Shown here: piece after piece, positions 45,265 to 57,329 of the stretch | Position numbering within the stretch: the stretch's first letter is position 1 | Layout: each line of letters starts with the position of its first letter | From: Trichobilharzia szidati | Lineage: Eukaryota; Platyhelminthes; Trematoda; Strigeidida; Schistosomatidae | Reading direction: 5' to 3' | DNA length: 64,000 nucleotides | Assembly: GCA_944472155.2 (NCBI GenBank) | Contig: OX235273.1 | Span: 10,017,204-10,081,203 of the forward strand | Position numbers and translations under genes: made by a program | The notes under the pieces: generated by a model | The model's input: the letters and a program-made list of their open reading frames with translations, nothing else | Told to the model about the DNA's origin: nothing | Database searches by the model: none

Positions 45265-45689
45265 CCAGTTGAATTCATTTCATGGATGAGCTCACGTACG
45301 CACACACACGCACACGCAATGATAATGATCAATAATTTTGAATTTATATATATAACCTAATGTTTATTCTATCTTTGTTCTATCAAATGTATATATGAGC
45401 GTTAATCACAACCTCTATTAAAGTATGTATGAATGCATATACACACAGTATAGGTCAATTGTGTTAATTAAAAAAGCCGATACATGCGCAAAGTGTGAGA
45501 GAGAGAGATAACCAAAGGTTATCCGAATGAATTAATGTTTATAAAGAAACACAATTACACTCACCCAAGCACCTTTGCTCGTTTATATACAACATACATG
45601 AAAATTCTTGAGGTGTCAACCGTTTTACACACTATGGGTGTTTTAACTACTTTATTTTTAAGAGTTTGGTTTGTAAGGATTAGATTTGC
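45265..45689. other. No gene recognised
   Basis: AT-rich with short (CA)n and (AG)n runs. I looked here for the missing N-terminal peptidase exons and found none. Confidence 0.4.
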
Positions 45690-45985
45690 TTATATGAGTT
45701 TGATCACGGACTGGTTGATATCACTTAGAGAACCATTGAAAACCAGTACTGGACAGCCAGCTGTTTCATCCCAGCAGTTTGGGAATCATTGGCAGTACGC
45801 ACCCACCGCCAGGTTTTGAACCCAGGACCTCCCGGTTACAGGGCAAGCCACTGGGACCCGATTCTGTCAATGCGTGGTGCATTTAGAGCGACCACCAACC
45901 AATGTCATCGCTGGGAACCCCATCCTCACTCGCGACTGGATGCACCTCACTGGTCATGACTTCTCACTTGAACTCCAGGAAACTC
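45690..45985 (-). mobile_element. HHR-B copy 11
   Basis: Minus strand body (gagaagtcatgaccagtgag), shortened head, B-box region, gcgtactgccaatgattccc, extended stem II, GGGATGAAAC, then stem III duplicated (agctggctgtccagtact). Core CCAAUGA. Confidence 0.78.
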
Positions 45986-46189
45986 TGTCCTTTATTTTAA
46001 AAATAATCTCATTCATCACAAGATGTGAAAAGATGACAATCTTCGACATATACCATATGATATTTTACATGTATAAACGTGGTGTAATTCATTGACCGGG
46101 TGGCGTATGCTGGTGGGGGGGAGATGAGGCTTGTTATTATTTTCTAAGCCATAAGCAAATAGCGGAACAACATTTATTCTCAAGAGTTT

Positions 46190-46390
46190 GATTATGCATT
46201 GACATCAGTAGGTGAACCACTGTAAAGACACCAGGGAACACTGAACAGCTGTTTCTTCCTAGTTTGGGACTCTTCATCAGTACGCACCAATCGGGATTCG
46301 AATCCCGGACCTTCAAGTTTCAAGACGATCTCAAAGACCATTCAACCACTCGGACTAGATTCAATGGTGCGTGAATTGTAACTTTTACCA
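46190..46390 (-). mobile_element. HHR-B copy 12
   Basis: Minus strand B box GGGATTCGAATCCCG, gcgtactgatgaagagtccc, loop, GGAAGAAAC, agctgttcagtgttccc. Core AUGAAGA. It lies head-on to the following plus-strand unit. Confidence 0.8.
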
Positions 46391-46399
46391 GTTCATGGT

Positions 46400-46880
46400 T
46401 TTAGCAGGACTTGAGTACTGATGAAGAGTCCCAAACAAGGATGAAACAGCTGTTCAGTACTCGCTGATTGTCCAGTGATTCTCCAGTTGATATCGATCTG
46501 TGATCAAACCTTGAACAAATCAAATCCCCAGCAACTAAATCTTGAATATATAATCTGATACTTGTTAGTGACTGGCTACAGAACGAAGTTGACTGCATCT
46601 CTAGTGCGAAGTAGTGACCAGTGGGGTTCACCAGGTCGAGAGCGAGGAAAAATGCCTGCCGATTACATTCACTGGGGATCACGCCAAAATCACGAATTTG
46701 TAGAGGCTGAACAAGGTCCCAGTGGCTCAATGGTGTGCCAGTTCGCCTCGCTGCTGGAAGGTCATGGGTTCGAACCCCGGTGCTTGAGTACTGATGAAGA
46801 GTCCCAAACAAGGACGAAACAGATTTCCGGTACTCCCTGGTTGTTCTACAGCAGTTCTCTAATTGACGTCAGCTCCTAAC
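46400..46880 (+). mobile_element. HHR-B copy 13: unit bounded by two direct hammerhead-like motifs
   Basis: Motif 1 at 46413-46462 and motif 2 at 46786-46835 both start gagtactgatgaagagtccc and keep stem I (GUACUG/CAGUAC or close) and stem II. They are 373 bp apart in direct orientation. One complete unit lies between: tail, body, tRNA-like head and B box GGGTTCGAACCCC. Both cores read AUGAAGA. Confidence 0.85.
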
Positions 46881-46899
46881 CAGTCCTATTCACATTTTA

Positions 46900-47165
46900 T
46901 CTTGTGTTCTGAATGATTGTACATTTTTAAATGCATTCAACTGACAATGTTAACTAACTCACTATTATTCCATCTTATACTTGTACTCCAATACATTTTC
47001 TGATCACCTTTTCGTCATTTGCCTTTACTCTAGCTATTATCATATTCTAATATTCATGGATTTATAATAATGGAGCCTGAAGACGTGACTGGAACACTAA
47101 CTGTTCGCCGAGAAAATTTTCTCGTCTTCATATGTACTACCTTTATGTCGATGATACAATTATAC
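46900..47165 (+). repeat. PLE-1 3' tail fragment
   Basis: Contains ataatggagcctgaagacgt and the cgccgagaaaattttctcg ending that resembles PLE-1 termini (gatgaatttatcgaaaagag type). Confidence 0.5.
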
Positions 47166-47185
47166 AATCTTAATTAATGAGAGGT

Positions 47186-47409
47186 GCGTCGGCGGCATAG
47201 CGGTTAGGACGCTCGCCAACCATGCACATGGTCCGGGTTCGATGCCCGGACGACGCACTCCTTTACCTCGATAAGCCAGAAATAATACTGGTGAAGAGGA
47301 AAGGTTGGGCATGAGGCTAGCAACCCCATCCTGTAAAAATATACACTTCTACAGAAACTTCAAGCCTCCAGCTTGAAGCCCTATGTTCCACTGGGAACGT
47401 GAAGGAATA
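47186..47409 (+). mobile_element. SINE-A copy 3
   Basis: Head GCGTCGGCGGCATAGCGGTT, B box with one base missing (GTCCGGGTTCGATGCCC), body, tail CTTGAAGCCCTATGTTCCAC. Confidence 0.9.
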
Positions 47410-47454
47410 AAAGAAATTAATGAGATTGTAAATATAAGTGAATTATTGATGAGT

Positions 47455-47645
47455 CAAACTCGAATCATAAACGGCCAGTTGGGTGTCCAAGAGGTGATGT
47501 GGAGAAAATTGTATGAGCAAGAAATGAGAGCTCCTGGGCAATCATGAAACCAGCAAACAGGACCGCGTTGAAAATGACAAAATGGAAACGTGCTATTGTG
47601 AAGCTCTATGTTCCCCTAGGAACCAAAGGGAACAATAATAAACAT
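47455..47645 (+). mobile_element. LINE-2 3' terminus
   Basis: Decayed EVMWRKLYEQE stretch and the terminus tatgttcccctaggaaccaa with aataataa. Confidence 0.6.
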
Positions 47646-47889
47646 TAATAACATTCACCCTTCTCTTAATTTCAAATTATTAAGAGAAGTAGGATAATAC
47701 ACTGCATTTTCTCTATGTTTTGCTAAGCGATGGCAAGAAGATTGGTCATTTGAGAGAAGAGTGTATATATAAAAAAGCACAATCATCACAGAGGAATGTA
47801 CCAAGCAAGCTGATTTCAGCAAACACTGAGTCCTAGGTAGCAAGATGTCTGTCTTCTTATTTTTTGAGGAGAAAACAACATACTATTTT

Positions 47890-48690
47890 GAATGGAAAGT
47901 GCTCCACTTTGTTGTTAATGGAAACTACTGTGCCTCAAGGCGCTGGCTGTATTCTCTCCATTCTTATTCCCTTTCTTTTTGCACGGCCTTCCATATTCTT
48001 CCAAAGCTAATTTCACTAAATATGCCAATGATGTAAACATTTCTGTCCCAGTAGTTTCTGCCTTGGATTGTTCTTATATGAAAAGATTCCTTCCTGAAGT
48101 TAACAAATGGTCTCACCTAAATGGTCTTAAACTAAATCCATCTAAATGTCATACTGTTTGTTGATTTCAGTTTCAAATGCGAACAGGACTTCCGTGAACT
48201 GGTTGATTCAGTCTCATGATTCCTGTAATATTGACGACACTTTAATAGTGGGGAGTAAATTAAATATCTCTTATCTCAGCATCAGTGTCTCTTCGAATCT
48301 GTGTTGGTCATCTCACATCCTGTTGATTTGTAAGAAAATTTTTCGTTTAACTTATTGTACAATAATGAAGTTGAGATTTTCTGCTGGTATAACACTCACC
48401 CTCTTCTCTTACAATTTGTTAATTCATGTATTCTGCCCATTCTTCTGTATTGTTCGCCATTATTCTTCCCTGGACTTCCCAAAAAAGACTATGTCATACA
48501 TATTACGTAGAACACTGGAGACTGTAAGCGCGGTTAGTAGTGTGTGGGCGTTTGACTCAGCTAACTCACATTATTGTTAATAGGTACTTCAATTCTTGCA
48601 AGCAATATTGGCTAAAGTTATCTTGTCTGATACCATTGAACATCCTCTTTATTCTCAACTTTCGCCTTGTATATCTCATAAGAATTTGTG
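47890..48690 (+). mobile_element. CR1/SR1-like LINE RT fragment
   Basis: Frames give LPYSSKANFTKYANDVNISV (the YADD-box region, here YAND) and KWSHLNGLKLNPSKCHTV. Later fragments are VGSKLNIS, VSSNLCWSSHIL and ILRRTLETVSAVS, then EHPLYSQLSPCIS-like sequence. Several frameshifts. Confidence 0.82.
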
Positions 48691-48706
48691 CTCATACAGC
48701 TACTGT

Positions 48707-48925
48707 GCGTCGGTGGCACACTGGTCATGACTCTCGCTGACCATACACATGGTCTGGAGTTCAATCTCCTGCCGACGCACTCCCTCACCTCGCTAAGCCA
48801 GAAATAATGCTGGTGAAGAGGAAAGGTTGGGCATGAGGCTAGCAACCACATCCTGTAAAATAAGCACTGCTACAGAAACTTCAAGCCACTAGCTTGAAGC
48901 CCTATGTTCCACTGGGGAACGTGAA
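48707..48925 (+). mobile_element. SINE-A copy 4
   Basis: Head GCGTCGGTGGCACACTGGTC, B box mutated (GGAGTTCAATCTCC), body CCTCGCTAAGCCAGAAATAA, tail CTTGAAGCCCTATGTTCCAC. Confidence 0.88.
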
Positions 48926-49189
48926 GAAAATAAAAAAAACCATACCAACATATTTAACACGGAATGTGTGTGAAGAGAGAGTCAGATATCAGGGGAGAAC
49001 TTATAAACTTTTTAAATCAGTAGTAACTGAACGGCAAAGTATAAGAAAAGATTATTAATATTATTATTATTATTATTATTACATGTATTATCTGTGATAC
49101 TATCTACTTATACTTCATTATGTTTCCGCTAACATTCTGTTTATAGTGGTGGTTTCATTATTAATATTATTATCATTATTACTATTTTA

Positions 49190-50985
49190 AAATTGAAGAC
49201 CTCGCAACACTCTACCAAACTACTAGGTCCCTTTCGGGCAAAAGTTCATCATAAATAAAGCCAGTGAAGGATGCCGATAGAAAGTCAATCACCAAAGAAG
49301 TGGAGCAAAAGAAACACTGGGCTGAACACTTCAAAAGACTACTAAACCGACCGCCACCTTCAACACGCCCAACAATACCAACAACGGAAGCAGAATTACC
49401 AATGAACATCAAACCCCCGACGAAATCAGAAGTCCTGAAGGCAATCAAGATGCTGAAAGCTGGAAAAGCAGCAGGACCAGATGGAATCCCAGCAGAAGCG
49501 TTGAAAATGGATCCAGAGGCAACAGCGGACTTGATGACACAACTACTTAAGAAGGTGTGGAAAGAGGGCAATGTACTCGAGGATTTGAAGAAAGGCTACT
49601 TATTCAAACTGCCAAAGAAAGGAGACCTAAGTCAATGCAAGAACTGGAGCGGAATTATGCTCCTGTCCATCCCAAGCAAAACACTAAGCCGCATCATCCT
49701 GTAGAGAATCAAACAAGCCACACTGGATGAAAAACTTCGACCGGAACAAGCTGGATTTAGAAGAAACAAGTCATGTATTGATCAGATAGCCACCTTACGG
49801 ATCATCATTGAAGAAAGCTTGGAATGGCAGTCACCTCTCTATCTCAACTTCATCGACTTTGAAAAGGCCTTTGACAGCGTCGATCGAGAGGTGATTTGGA
49901 AACGACTTCGCTACTATGGGGTGCCACCGACAATTATACATCTCATCCAACAGCTGTACGACAATGCTGCATGCCAAGTAATCCACAACGGGAAACTTAC
50001 AGACCCTTCGAAGTGAGGACAGAAGTAAGACAAGGCTGCCTACTATCACCAATGATTTTCTTGATTGCAGTAGACTGCATAATGCGACAAACAGCAGGCC
50101 GGGCAGCGAGGAAACAGGCATAAAATGGACCCACACACACAAAAAAACTTGGAGGATCTGGACTTCGCCGATGATATATGTCTGATTTCCCACAAACTGG
50201 AAGATATGCAAGTGAAAAGCAACAAGTTGGCAGAAGAAACATCCACAGAAGACAGGTCTTCAGGTGAACATAGAGAAAACAGAGGTGATGAAGATTCCTG
50301 GCCAACAACAACAACAACAATCAGCCAGGATGAATGGGAGAAATCTGAAAGAATCAACCTCCTTCACCTACCTGGGAAGCATCGTTTCAACTACAAGCGG
50401 AATTGACGAGTATATCAAAGCAAGACAAGCTTTCATTACCCGTCTGTTTGTGTGGAGGTCAATAGCACTCAGTATCAAAAATAAGATCCGAATTTTCAAC
50501 TCCAATGTGGAGTCAGTGCTACCTACTATACGGATCAGAGACTTGCACTGTGCGTCATAAAGAGCACCTCAAACAAACTACAGACCTTCATTAACAGTTG
50601 TCTTCGCTCAATACTCAAGATCAGATGGCCGGCCAGAAAAGATCAGCAATAGGGTGGGATCTCTGGGAGCCAACCAAGCAGAAACCGATTGTGAAACAAA
50701 TAAGCAGGAAGAAATGCATGTGGATTGGCCATACTCTGAGGATACAATCAAGTGATATCACTAGACAAGCCATTGCTCGAGTGGAAACCGAAAGGGAAGC
50801 AGCGAGTTGGTCGTCAGTGCGAGGGTGGGTGACTTGGAGGAGGTCATGTGGAAAGGAGATGAAAACGTGTGGGCAGACTTGGAGCCAGGTTAAGACTCTA
50901 GCAGAGAACCGAACGCAATGGAGACACGCACGGCTGAAGCCCTATGTTCCTCTAGGAATAAAAGGAAACAATAATAATAATTTTA
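49190..50985 (+). mobile_element. LINE-2 (RTE-like), longest copy: most of RT and C-terminus
   Basis: Plus strand from 49264: HWAEHFKRLLNRPPPSTRP, MLKAGKAAGPDGIPAEALKM, NWSGIMLLSIPSKTLSRIIL, a stop, then LRPEQAGFRRNKSCIDQIAT. Next come LNFIDFEKAFDSVDREVIWK, EVRQGCLLSPMIFL and DLDFADDICLISHKLEDMQ, where the FADD catalytic box is intact. The C-terminus runs through a frameshift to SRKKCMWIGHTLR and [17 protein letters not shown], ending in (AAT)n. The endonuclease domain and the RT start are missing, so this is a 5'-truncated dead copy. Confidence 0.93.
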
Positions 50986-50989
50986 AATT

Positions 50990-51115
50990 TTATGTGTGTA
51001 CATATTTATGTAAAAGGACCTAAATTGTTGCAATCAGTGTAAAAACGCTGAAAATTCCATTCTGTATAATTATTATTGTTTGGAATAAAGTGATTATTAT
51101 TGTTATTATTATTAT
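50990..51115 (+). repeat. CR1/SR1-like LINE tail
   Basis: gctgaaaattccattctgta and ttggaataaagtgattatta followed by (ATT)n, the same terminus as 13890-13975. Confidence 0.65.
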
Positions 51116-51248
51116 TGCACGCGCCACTTTAGTTATGCGCCTGTTGAATATAAAAGAAATAAATGTTAAGTGTCTTACGAGTGGACTAAACAAATTTATA
51201 CAGAAAAAACACTTACCAAAGGAATTAGCCTATCTTCATGATTTCAGT

Positions 51249-51287
<39 letters not shown>

Positions 51288-51304
51288 TTATATTTCGTAT
51301 AAAC

Positions 51305-52290
51305 GGGTAACTTTGGAGTAAACACAGGAGTCAAACAAGGGTGTTTATTATCACCAATGATATTCCTAATTGTGGTGGACTGGATTATGCGTCAGACAGT
51401 GGGAAACGAGAAGACAGGGATATCCTGGACTGACGTGAAGAATCTAGAAGACCTGGATTTCGCGCGTGGATGATTTATGTTTGATGTCACACAAAATCGA
51501 AGACTTACAAGCAAAAACCGACAAACTGGTCGAAGAAGCAGCCAGAGAAGACAGGACTCCAGGTGAACATAGACAAGACAGAGGCTATGAAATTAACCAA
51601 CCAACAACAACAACAGCAACATCCAGCGCCAATCACCATCAACGGGAGGGATTTGAAAGAGGTTACTTCATTCACTTATCTAAGAAGCATTGTCTCAACT
51701 ACAGCAGGAGCGGACGAGGATGTCAAATCGAGAATCGGGAAGGTGAGAAACACATTCATCCACCTGAAACCAATCTGGAAATCTTCGTCACTCAGCATCA
51801 ACAACAATATTGGGATTTTCAATACAAACGTCAAGTCAGTTAGTTCTTCTATACGGATCAGAAAGTTGGCGGGTCACAAAGAATATTTCCAACAGCCTGT
51901 TGCAGACCTTTATCAACAACTCTTTTCGGTCTATACTGAAGATCAGATGACCGGAAAGAATCACCAACAAGAAACTATGGGAACAAACAAAACAAGAACC
52001 AATCGCCCAACAAATATGCAGGAGAAAGTGGAGATGGATTGGAGACTCACTGGCTGAGGAGGCCCCTGGGTGACATCGCGCGTCAGGCCAATGCTCGAGT
52101 GGGACCCGAAAGGGAAGCGACGAGTGAGACGTCCAAGGGTGACATGGAGGAGATCGTGTGAAGAGGAGCTGAAACAGTATGGATTAACATGGATACAAGT
52201 GAAAAGTACAGCAGAAGACAGAAGCAAGTGGAGACGTGCAGTTGAAGCCCTATGTTCCACTATGAACCCAAGGGAACAATAATAATAATA
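51305..52290 (+). mobile_element. LINE-2 3' half
   Basis: [20 protein letters not shown], a frame-broken FADD region, [70 protein letters not shown] and the end EALCSTMNPREQ with (AAT)n. A (AAT)n run at 51249-51287 precedes it. Confidence 0.9.
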
Positions 52291-53400
52291 TACGGGTAAG
52301 TTTACAAGAAATACATGTCACTTTTGCAGACATAATCAGTAATGTTATAAATTACAATCCTGCAGTATCATAAATTAATACTTTTTCAAAAGTTTGAATT
52401 GTTCAATTATTGTACAAATGCAATCAGAACAGGTTCTTATAAATGTTAAATTGTAAACGGTTTACTAAGGTGTCACCATCAAAGTTGAGCGACCACCCAA
52501 ACTTTGTTCCGTTTCCTGCTGATAGTTATGGTCAACTAGTAGTGAACAGCATATATCTATCTGGGTGAGTGCTATGCCACCACGTGATTGGACGCTATTT
52601 CAGGAAGAGAAGAAAATTCTGCCCAGCTGCAAAAAGGTATAAAATGCAATTTTGAATAATTCATTATTGGAAGTATATTTACAAGATATATACAAGAAGA
52701 AGGAGAAGCTATATAGTACTTGAAATGATAGTATACATTTGCAATGTGTAGTCCTAAGCATATTAGTCTAAGCATGGAAACTATCATGTTTCCGATGAAA
52801 ATGTAGCTTTATTCAAACATCGGTGTTGTGGTTTTCTTTTTTAATCAAAGCAACCAGACTTTGAGCAAGCAACAAATATGAAGAAAGAGCAAGTTTCAGC
52901 TTCAATAAAGGCCTAGGTAGTTAAGATCAGATATAGTATAATAGTGCGCATATAAAACGATTAGTGTGAGGTAGGTAAGTGATATTTAAGTAAAAAGTGA
53001 ATTCAGAGATCTGAAAAATTAGAACCCGTAGGACAAGCTGACATGTAAGATGTCTCACGAATTTCTGTAGGGCGCAATGCGTAGTATCTTGACAAGAAGC
53101 TGAACAGCCTTGTAGATCGTAGGAGCAAAAGCACTTTTTTATTTATAATTTAGATCTGTACAACCCTTATTATTCTTTTGTTTTGTCGAGGGTCCAGACT
53201 AATGTTTAATTCTCGAGCTGTCAAAAAATGCATACTGCAGTTGTTTAAAAAACTTGTCAAGGACTACTGGATAGATGTCCTGAAGCAGTACTGAGATGTT
53301 GTAACTAATGCGGTCCACCGTGTCAAGGCGAAGCAGATGTTCAGTGGAGAGGATAGCGCTGCATCAAAAATTCACAAATTTGGAATTTATGCATCTTTAG
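52291..53400. other. No gene recognised
   Basis: AT-rich; no exon or repeat recognised on either strand. Confidence 0.35.
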
Positions 53401-53404
53401 ATTC

Positions 53405-53610
53405 CGGTCAAAATGGCTGAATGGTCAATCACAGCTTCATTTCATAACCTACAGGTCCCGGGTCAAACTCCTAGTGGCTCGTGAGTGATACTGGCTGAAA
53501 GGTAGTACAATAGGATGAAACAGTTGTCCAGTGATCTTTAGTATTCGGTGATCTCTCCAGCTGATGTTGGTTAGTGACGAAATCAGACAGATGAAATTAT
53601 TTCCGAATCC
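53405..53610 (+). mobile_element. HHR-B copy 14, degenerate
   Basis: tRNA-like gtcaaaatggctgaatggtc, B-box-like GGGTCAAACTCC, then aggatgaaacagttgtccag, with the 5' half of the ribozyme core unrecognisable. Confidence 0.55.
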
Positions 53611-53769
53611 CCACAAATTCTATCATCTATGTATTCAGAATTCCTGGATTGAGATTGGTAATCCGAGTAGTTTCCTCAAAAACGTATATGAAAAAGATAA
53701 GATAGAAAATCTGAGACGATGACATTGAGTTCCGAGAAGAACATAGGGCTTCAGCAACACATCTCCACC

Positions 53770-54820
53770 TTTTTCTATTTTCTGCTGTCCTCTTCATCAG
53801 AAATGAAGTGAATACAGAAGTACGACAAGCTGACTGCCCACTACTATCACCAACAATGATATTCCTAATTGTGGTGGACTGGATTACGCGTCAGACTGTG
53901 TGTGTGTGTGTGTGTGTGGAGCGAAAAGTTAGTAATACGCTGAACTCACAAGACTCTAGAAGGTTTGGATTTTGCTTCTGGATGATTTATGTTTAATGCC
54001 ACACAAACTTGAAGGCTTACAGGCAAAAACTAACAAACTACCTGAAGAAGCAGTCAGTGAAGACAGGACTGCAGGTGAACATAGACAAGACGGAGGTTAT
54101 GAAAATTATCAACCAACAATAACAACAACAGCAACAACATCCAGTGCCAATCACCATCAACGGGAGGGATTTGAGAGAGGTTACTTCATTCAATTATCTA
54201 GGGAGCATTGTCTCAACCACAGGAGGAACGGACGAGGATGTCAAATCGAGAACCGGGAAGACGAGAAACACATTCATCAACCTGAAACCAATCTAGAAAT
54301 CTTCGTCACTCAGCATCAACAACAAAATTCGGATTTTCAATACAAACGTCAAGTCAGTTCTTCAATGCGGATGGATCAGAAACTTGGCCAATGTGTCACG
54401 AAGAATATTTCCAACAGCCTGTTGCAGACCTTTATCAACAACTGTCTTCGCTCTATACTGAAGATCAGATGGCCGGAAAGAACAAGAACCAGCAAGAAAC
54501 TATAGGAACAAACAAAACAAGAACCAATCGTCCAACAAATATGCAGGAGAAAGTGGAGATGGATTTGACACTCACTGAGGAGGCCATTCGCTGGGTGACA
54601 TCGCGCGTCAGGCCAATGCTCGAGTGAAATCCGAGGGGAAGCGGCGAGTGGGACGTCAGTGCAAGAGTGACATGGAGGAGATCGTGTGAAGAGGAGCTGA
54701 AACAGTATGGACTAACATGGATACAAGTGAAAAGTACTACAGAAGACAGAAGCAAGTGGAGACGTGCAGCTGAAGCCCTATGTTCCACTAGGAACCCAAG
54801 GGAACAATAATAATAATAAT
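53770..54820 (+). mobile_element. LINE-2 3' half
   Basis: [20 protein letters not shown] (a disrupted RQGCLLSP box), a (TG)n expansion at 53896-53918 within the ORF, HKLEGLQAKTNKLPEEAVSE, frame changes, then [14 protein letters not shown] sequence and the EALCST terminus with (AAT)n. Confidence 0.85.
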
Positions 54821-54824
54821 GATT

Positions 54825-55720
54825 TATGTCACTAAATGTCATACAAACTCGAAAACTTGCAGGAAGGCGAAAACCAATAAACTGGTTGGAGAAGAAACCA
54901 GCGAAGACAGGACTGTAGATGGACATAGAGAAGGTGGAGACAGAGGTGATAAAGATAACTAAAGAACCAACAACGACAGCAGCTAGCACCAATTAACATC
55001 AGCGGGAGATATTTGAAAGAGATTACTTCCTACCTTCACTTATCCAGCCAGGAAGCACGGTTTCAACCACAGACAGTTGGAACGGATGAAGATGTCAAAG
55101 CCAGCCAACCAGCCAGCCAGAATCGGAAAGGCAAGATACACCTTCATCAACCTGAAACCAGTTTGGAAATCTTCTGCACTGCACTCCGAATCAACCGGCG
55201 TAAACAACAAGATTCGGATTGTATTCAACACTAATGTGAAGTCAGTCAGTCAGTCAGTTCCTCTATACGGGTCAGAAACTTGCACTGTACTCGCGTCACG
55301 GGAAGGATTTCCAACAAGCCACTGCAGACTTTTATGAACAGCTGTCACACTCGCCGTCTGGCTTCATACTGAAGATCAAATGGCCGGCCAGCCGGTCAGA
55401 GTGAATTAGCAACAAGAAACTCCGGCTGGGAACAAACCAAATGGCGATAGTCGACTGCTGAACAAATATGAATGAGAAAATGGGCACACGTTAAGGAGGC
55501 CGTTGAATGACATCGGGCTAGTGGAATCTCAATAGGAAGCACGCAACGAACGGGTCTTTGGTGCGATGGTGACAAGGAGGAGATCGTTTGTGTTGCAGGA
55601 GGAGATGAGAAATTATGGGCAATCATGGGTAAGCTGAAGAGGATGGCAGGAAATAGAACAATGCGGAGATATGTTTTTGAAGCCTTGCGTTCCACTTGGA
55701 ACCCGAGGGAGTGACATATA
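54825..55720 (+). mobile_element. LINE-2 3' fragment, more decayed
   Basis: Starts right after the previous copy's (AAT) tail. Frames [39 protein letters not shown] and YGSETCTV, then a decayed terminus. Confidence 0.78.
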
Positions 55721-56239
55721 TATGTACAAACACCTTTGTTTTGATTTAACCTCACTTATTGGAAATCTCTGAGCATGCATGAAACTGAAGTTGTCAGTCA
55801 GTTAGACACTGAACATGTAACGATGCTAAATGCTGATATTTTTAAAGTGACACATACAAGACTTAGGAGTAATTACTGTAAATCTCAAGCAGTATGAAAA
55901 ACAATAGATATTATGTCTCACTACTTTATCCTTACTATACGCCTCTATGACAAAGTTTATTCTCAAATTTCAAGACACTAGAATTCTATTCACAAGTGTC
56001 TAATGTCGAAAAAATTCATGAAATTTTTGGTGGTTTCAGGTGTGACAGGAATTTCATTATGAACTGAGTGAAGGCCTCTAAGAATTGCACATCAGTACTT
56101 CAACAATAAGCTCACTCAGTTTGATGAGTACTGACTCAGAGACGTTTTGATTATGGATGAACAATATCAACATCCAGCCAGTGATGATCTATGATTTCCC
56201 ATTTATGCTGATTCATCGGTGCTTGAGTTGAGATGACAC
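55721..56239. other. No gene recognised
   Basis: AT-rich sequence without a recognisable signal. Confidence 0.35.
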
Positions 56240-56880
56240 TGCTGAATAGTGGCGTAATTTAATGACTTAGAATATGCAGATGATATAGGCCTTCTAGGTG
56301 AAGACACTAACAAAATGCAGTCTTCTGGACACATTGAGCAGCAGCAATATGCGAATGTTTTACATACGATTCACCTGTTGCCGTTTAATGCAAGATGATG
56401 AGATTACAGGACTGAACTACATCGACTCACTCACTCCTAGCTTAAAGATGAGTAGTGAAGTGGTTAGTAGGACGTGTTGACCACTTCACTTATTTGGGAA
56501 GTTGCATCACCCAGCGACAACGGGTTGATCGCTGACGAAATCTCAGCAAGGATACAGAAGGCTCGTTTGCCATTTTATAACCAACTCACGCCATCTCTGG
56601 CTTAGTAGACATGATATCCGGCTAGCTGTCGACCAAAGGCCCCATGTAATGCTCTGCAGTTTACTCTGTCCTCCTTTATGACTGGCTGAGACATGGCCAT
56701 TAAAAGTGGAAAATATGTTAAGCCTAGCTATCTTTGATCATAGGTGGCTGCGTCCTATCTCCTATGTTATGTGGTATAATAAGGTGAGCAATATTGAGGT
56801 TGGCCATTGGTCGAGTGTTAGGTAAGGAGAGGGAATCAATCAATTGGGTTGTGAAGTTATACCCATTGAGTAGAGTAGAT
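56240..56880 (+). mobile_element. LINE-1 RT C-terminal fragment
   Basis: LEYADDIGLLGEDTNKMQS preserves the RT YADD catalytic box; then decayed [11 protein letters not shown] and the CETW-region words (gacatggccattaaaagtgg). 5' and 3' truncated. Confidence 0.8.
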
Positions 56881-57329
56881 GTTACCACATACATATCTTG
56901 ATTTTAATACTGAATTCCCTTTATTAATATTATTCTCATTCCTCCAATTCCTTTTGCCTTAACGAGTAAACACATATATGTTAACATCACCAATCTGTTC
57001 ACGAATACGCCTAGTTGACAAAGTTTTACAGCTGGGTACTCATTGATTGCAAGACGAGCATAGCTGATATTATCTCTTGTGACTAGGACCTGAAGAACCC
57101 GCAGCTCTAAATCAGTAGATGAAGAGATCACTCTTTTGACGATATCATTACCCGTCAAGCTTTATAGATGGACACATTAAGCCCAAAATCAACAAAGAAC
57201 ACCTCCAACCTCTGCGCAGAAGAGGATGCTATACATGAATGTAGCATTCAAAGACCACCTTCTGGCCCACCCACCCATAAAGAAGAGAATATTTAAAGCC
57301 TTGAGAAAAAACATCCTTCGCTCCCACTT

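Noticed and set aside
44688..45332. Long open frames of 170-214 residues across 44688-45332 on both strands
   Set aside because: They consist almost entirely of the N gap.
47655..47843. Possible N-terminal peptidase exon at 47655-47843 (minus)
   Set aside because: The translation shows no thimet oligopeptidase motif and no convincing splice sites.
56904..57158. 84-residue minus-strand open frame
   Set aside because: No motif recognised; it lies between LINE-1 and PLE remnants, with nothing to support a gene.
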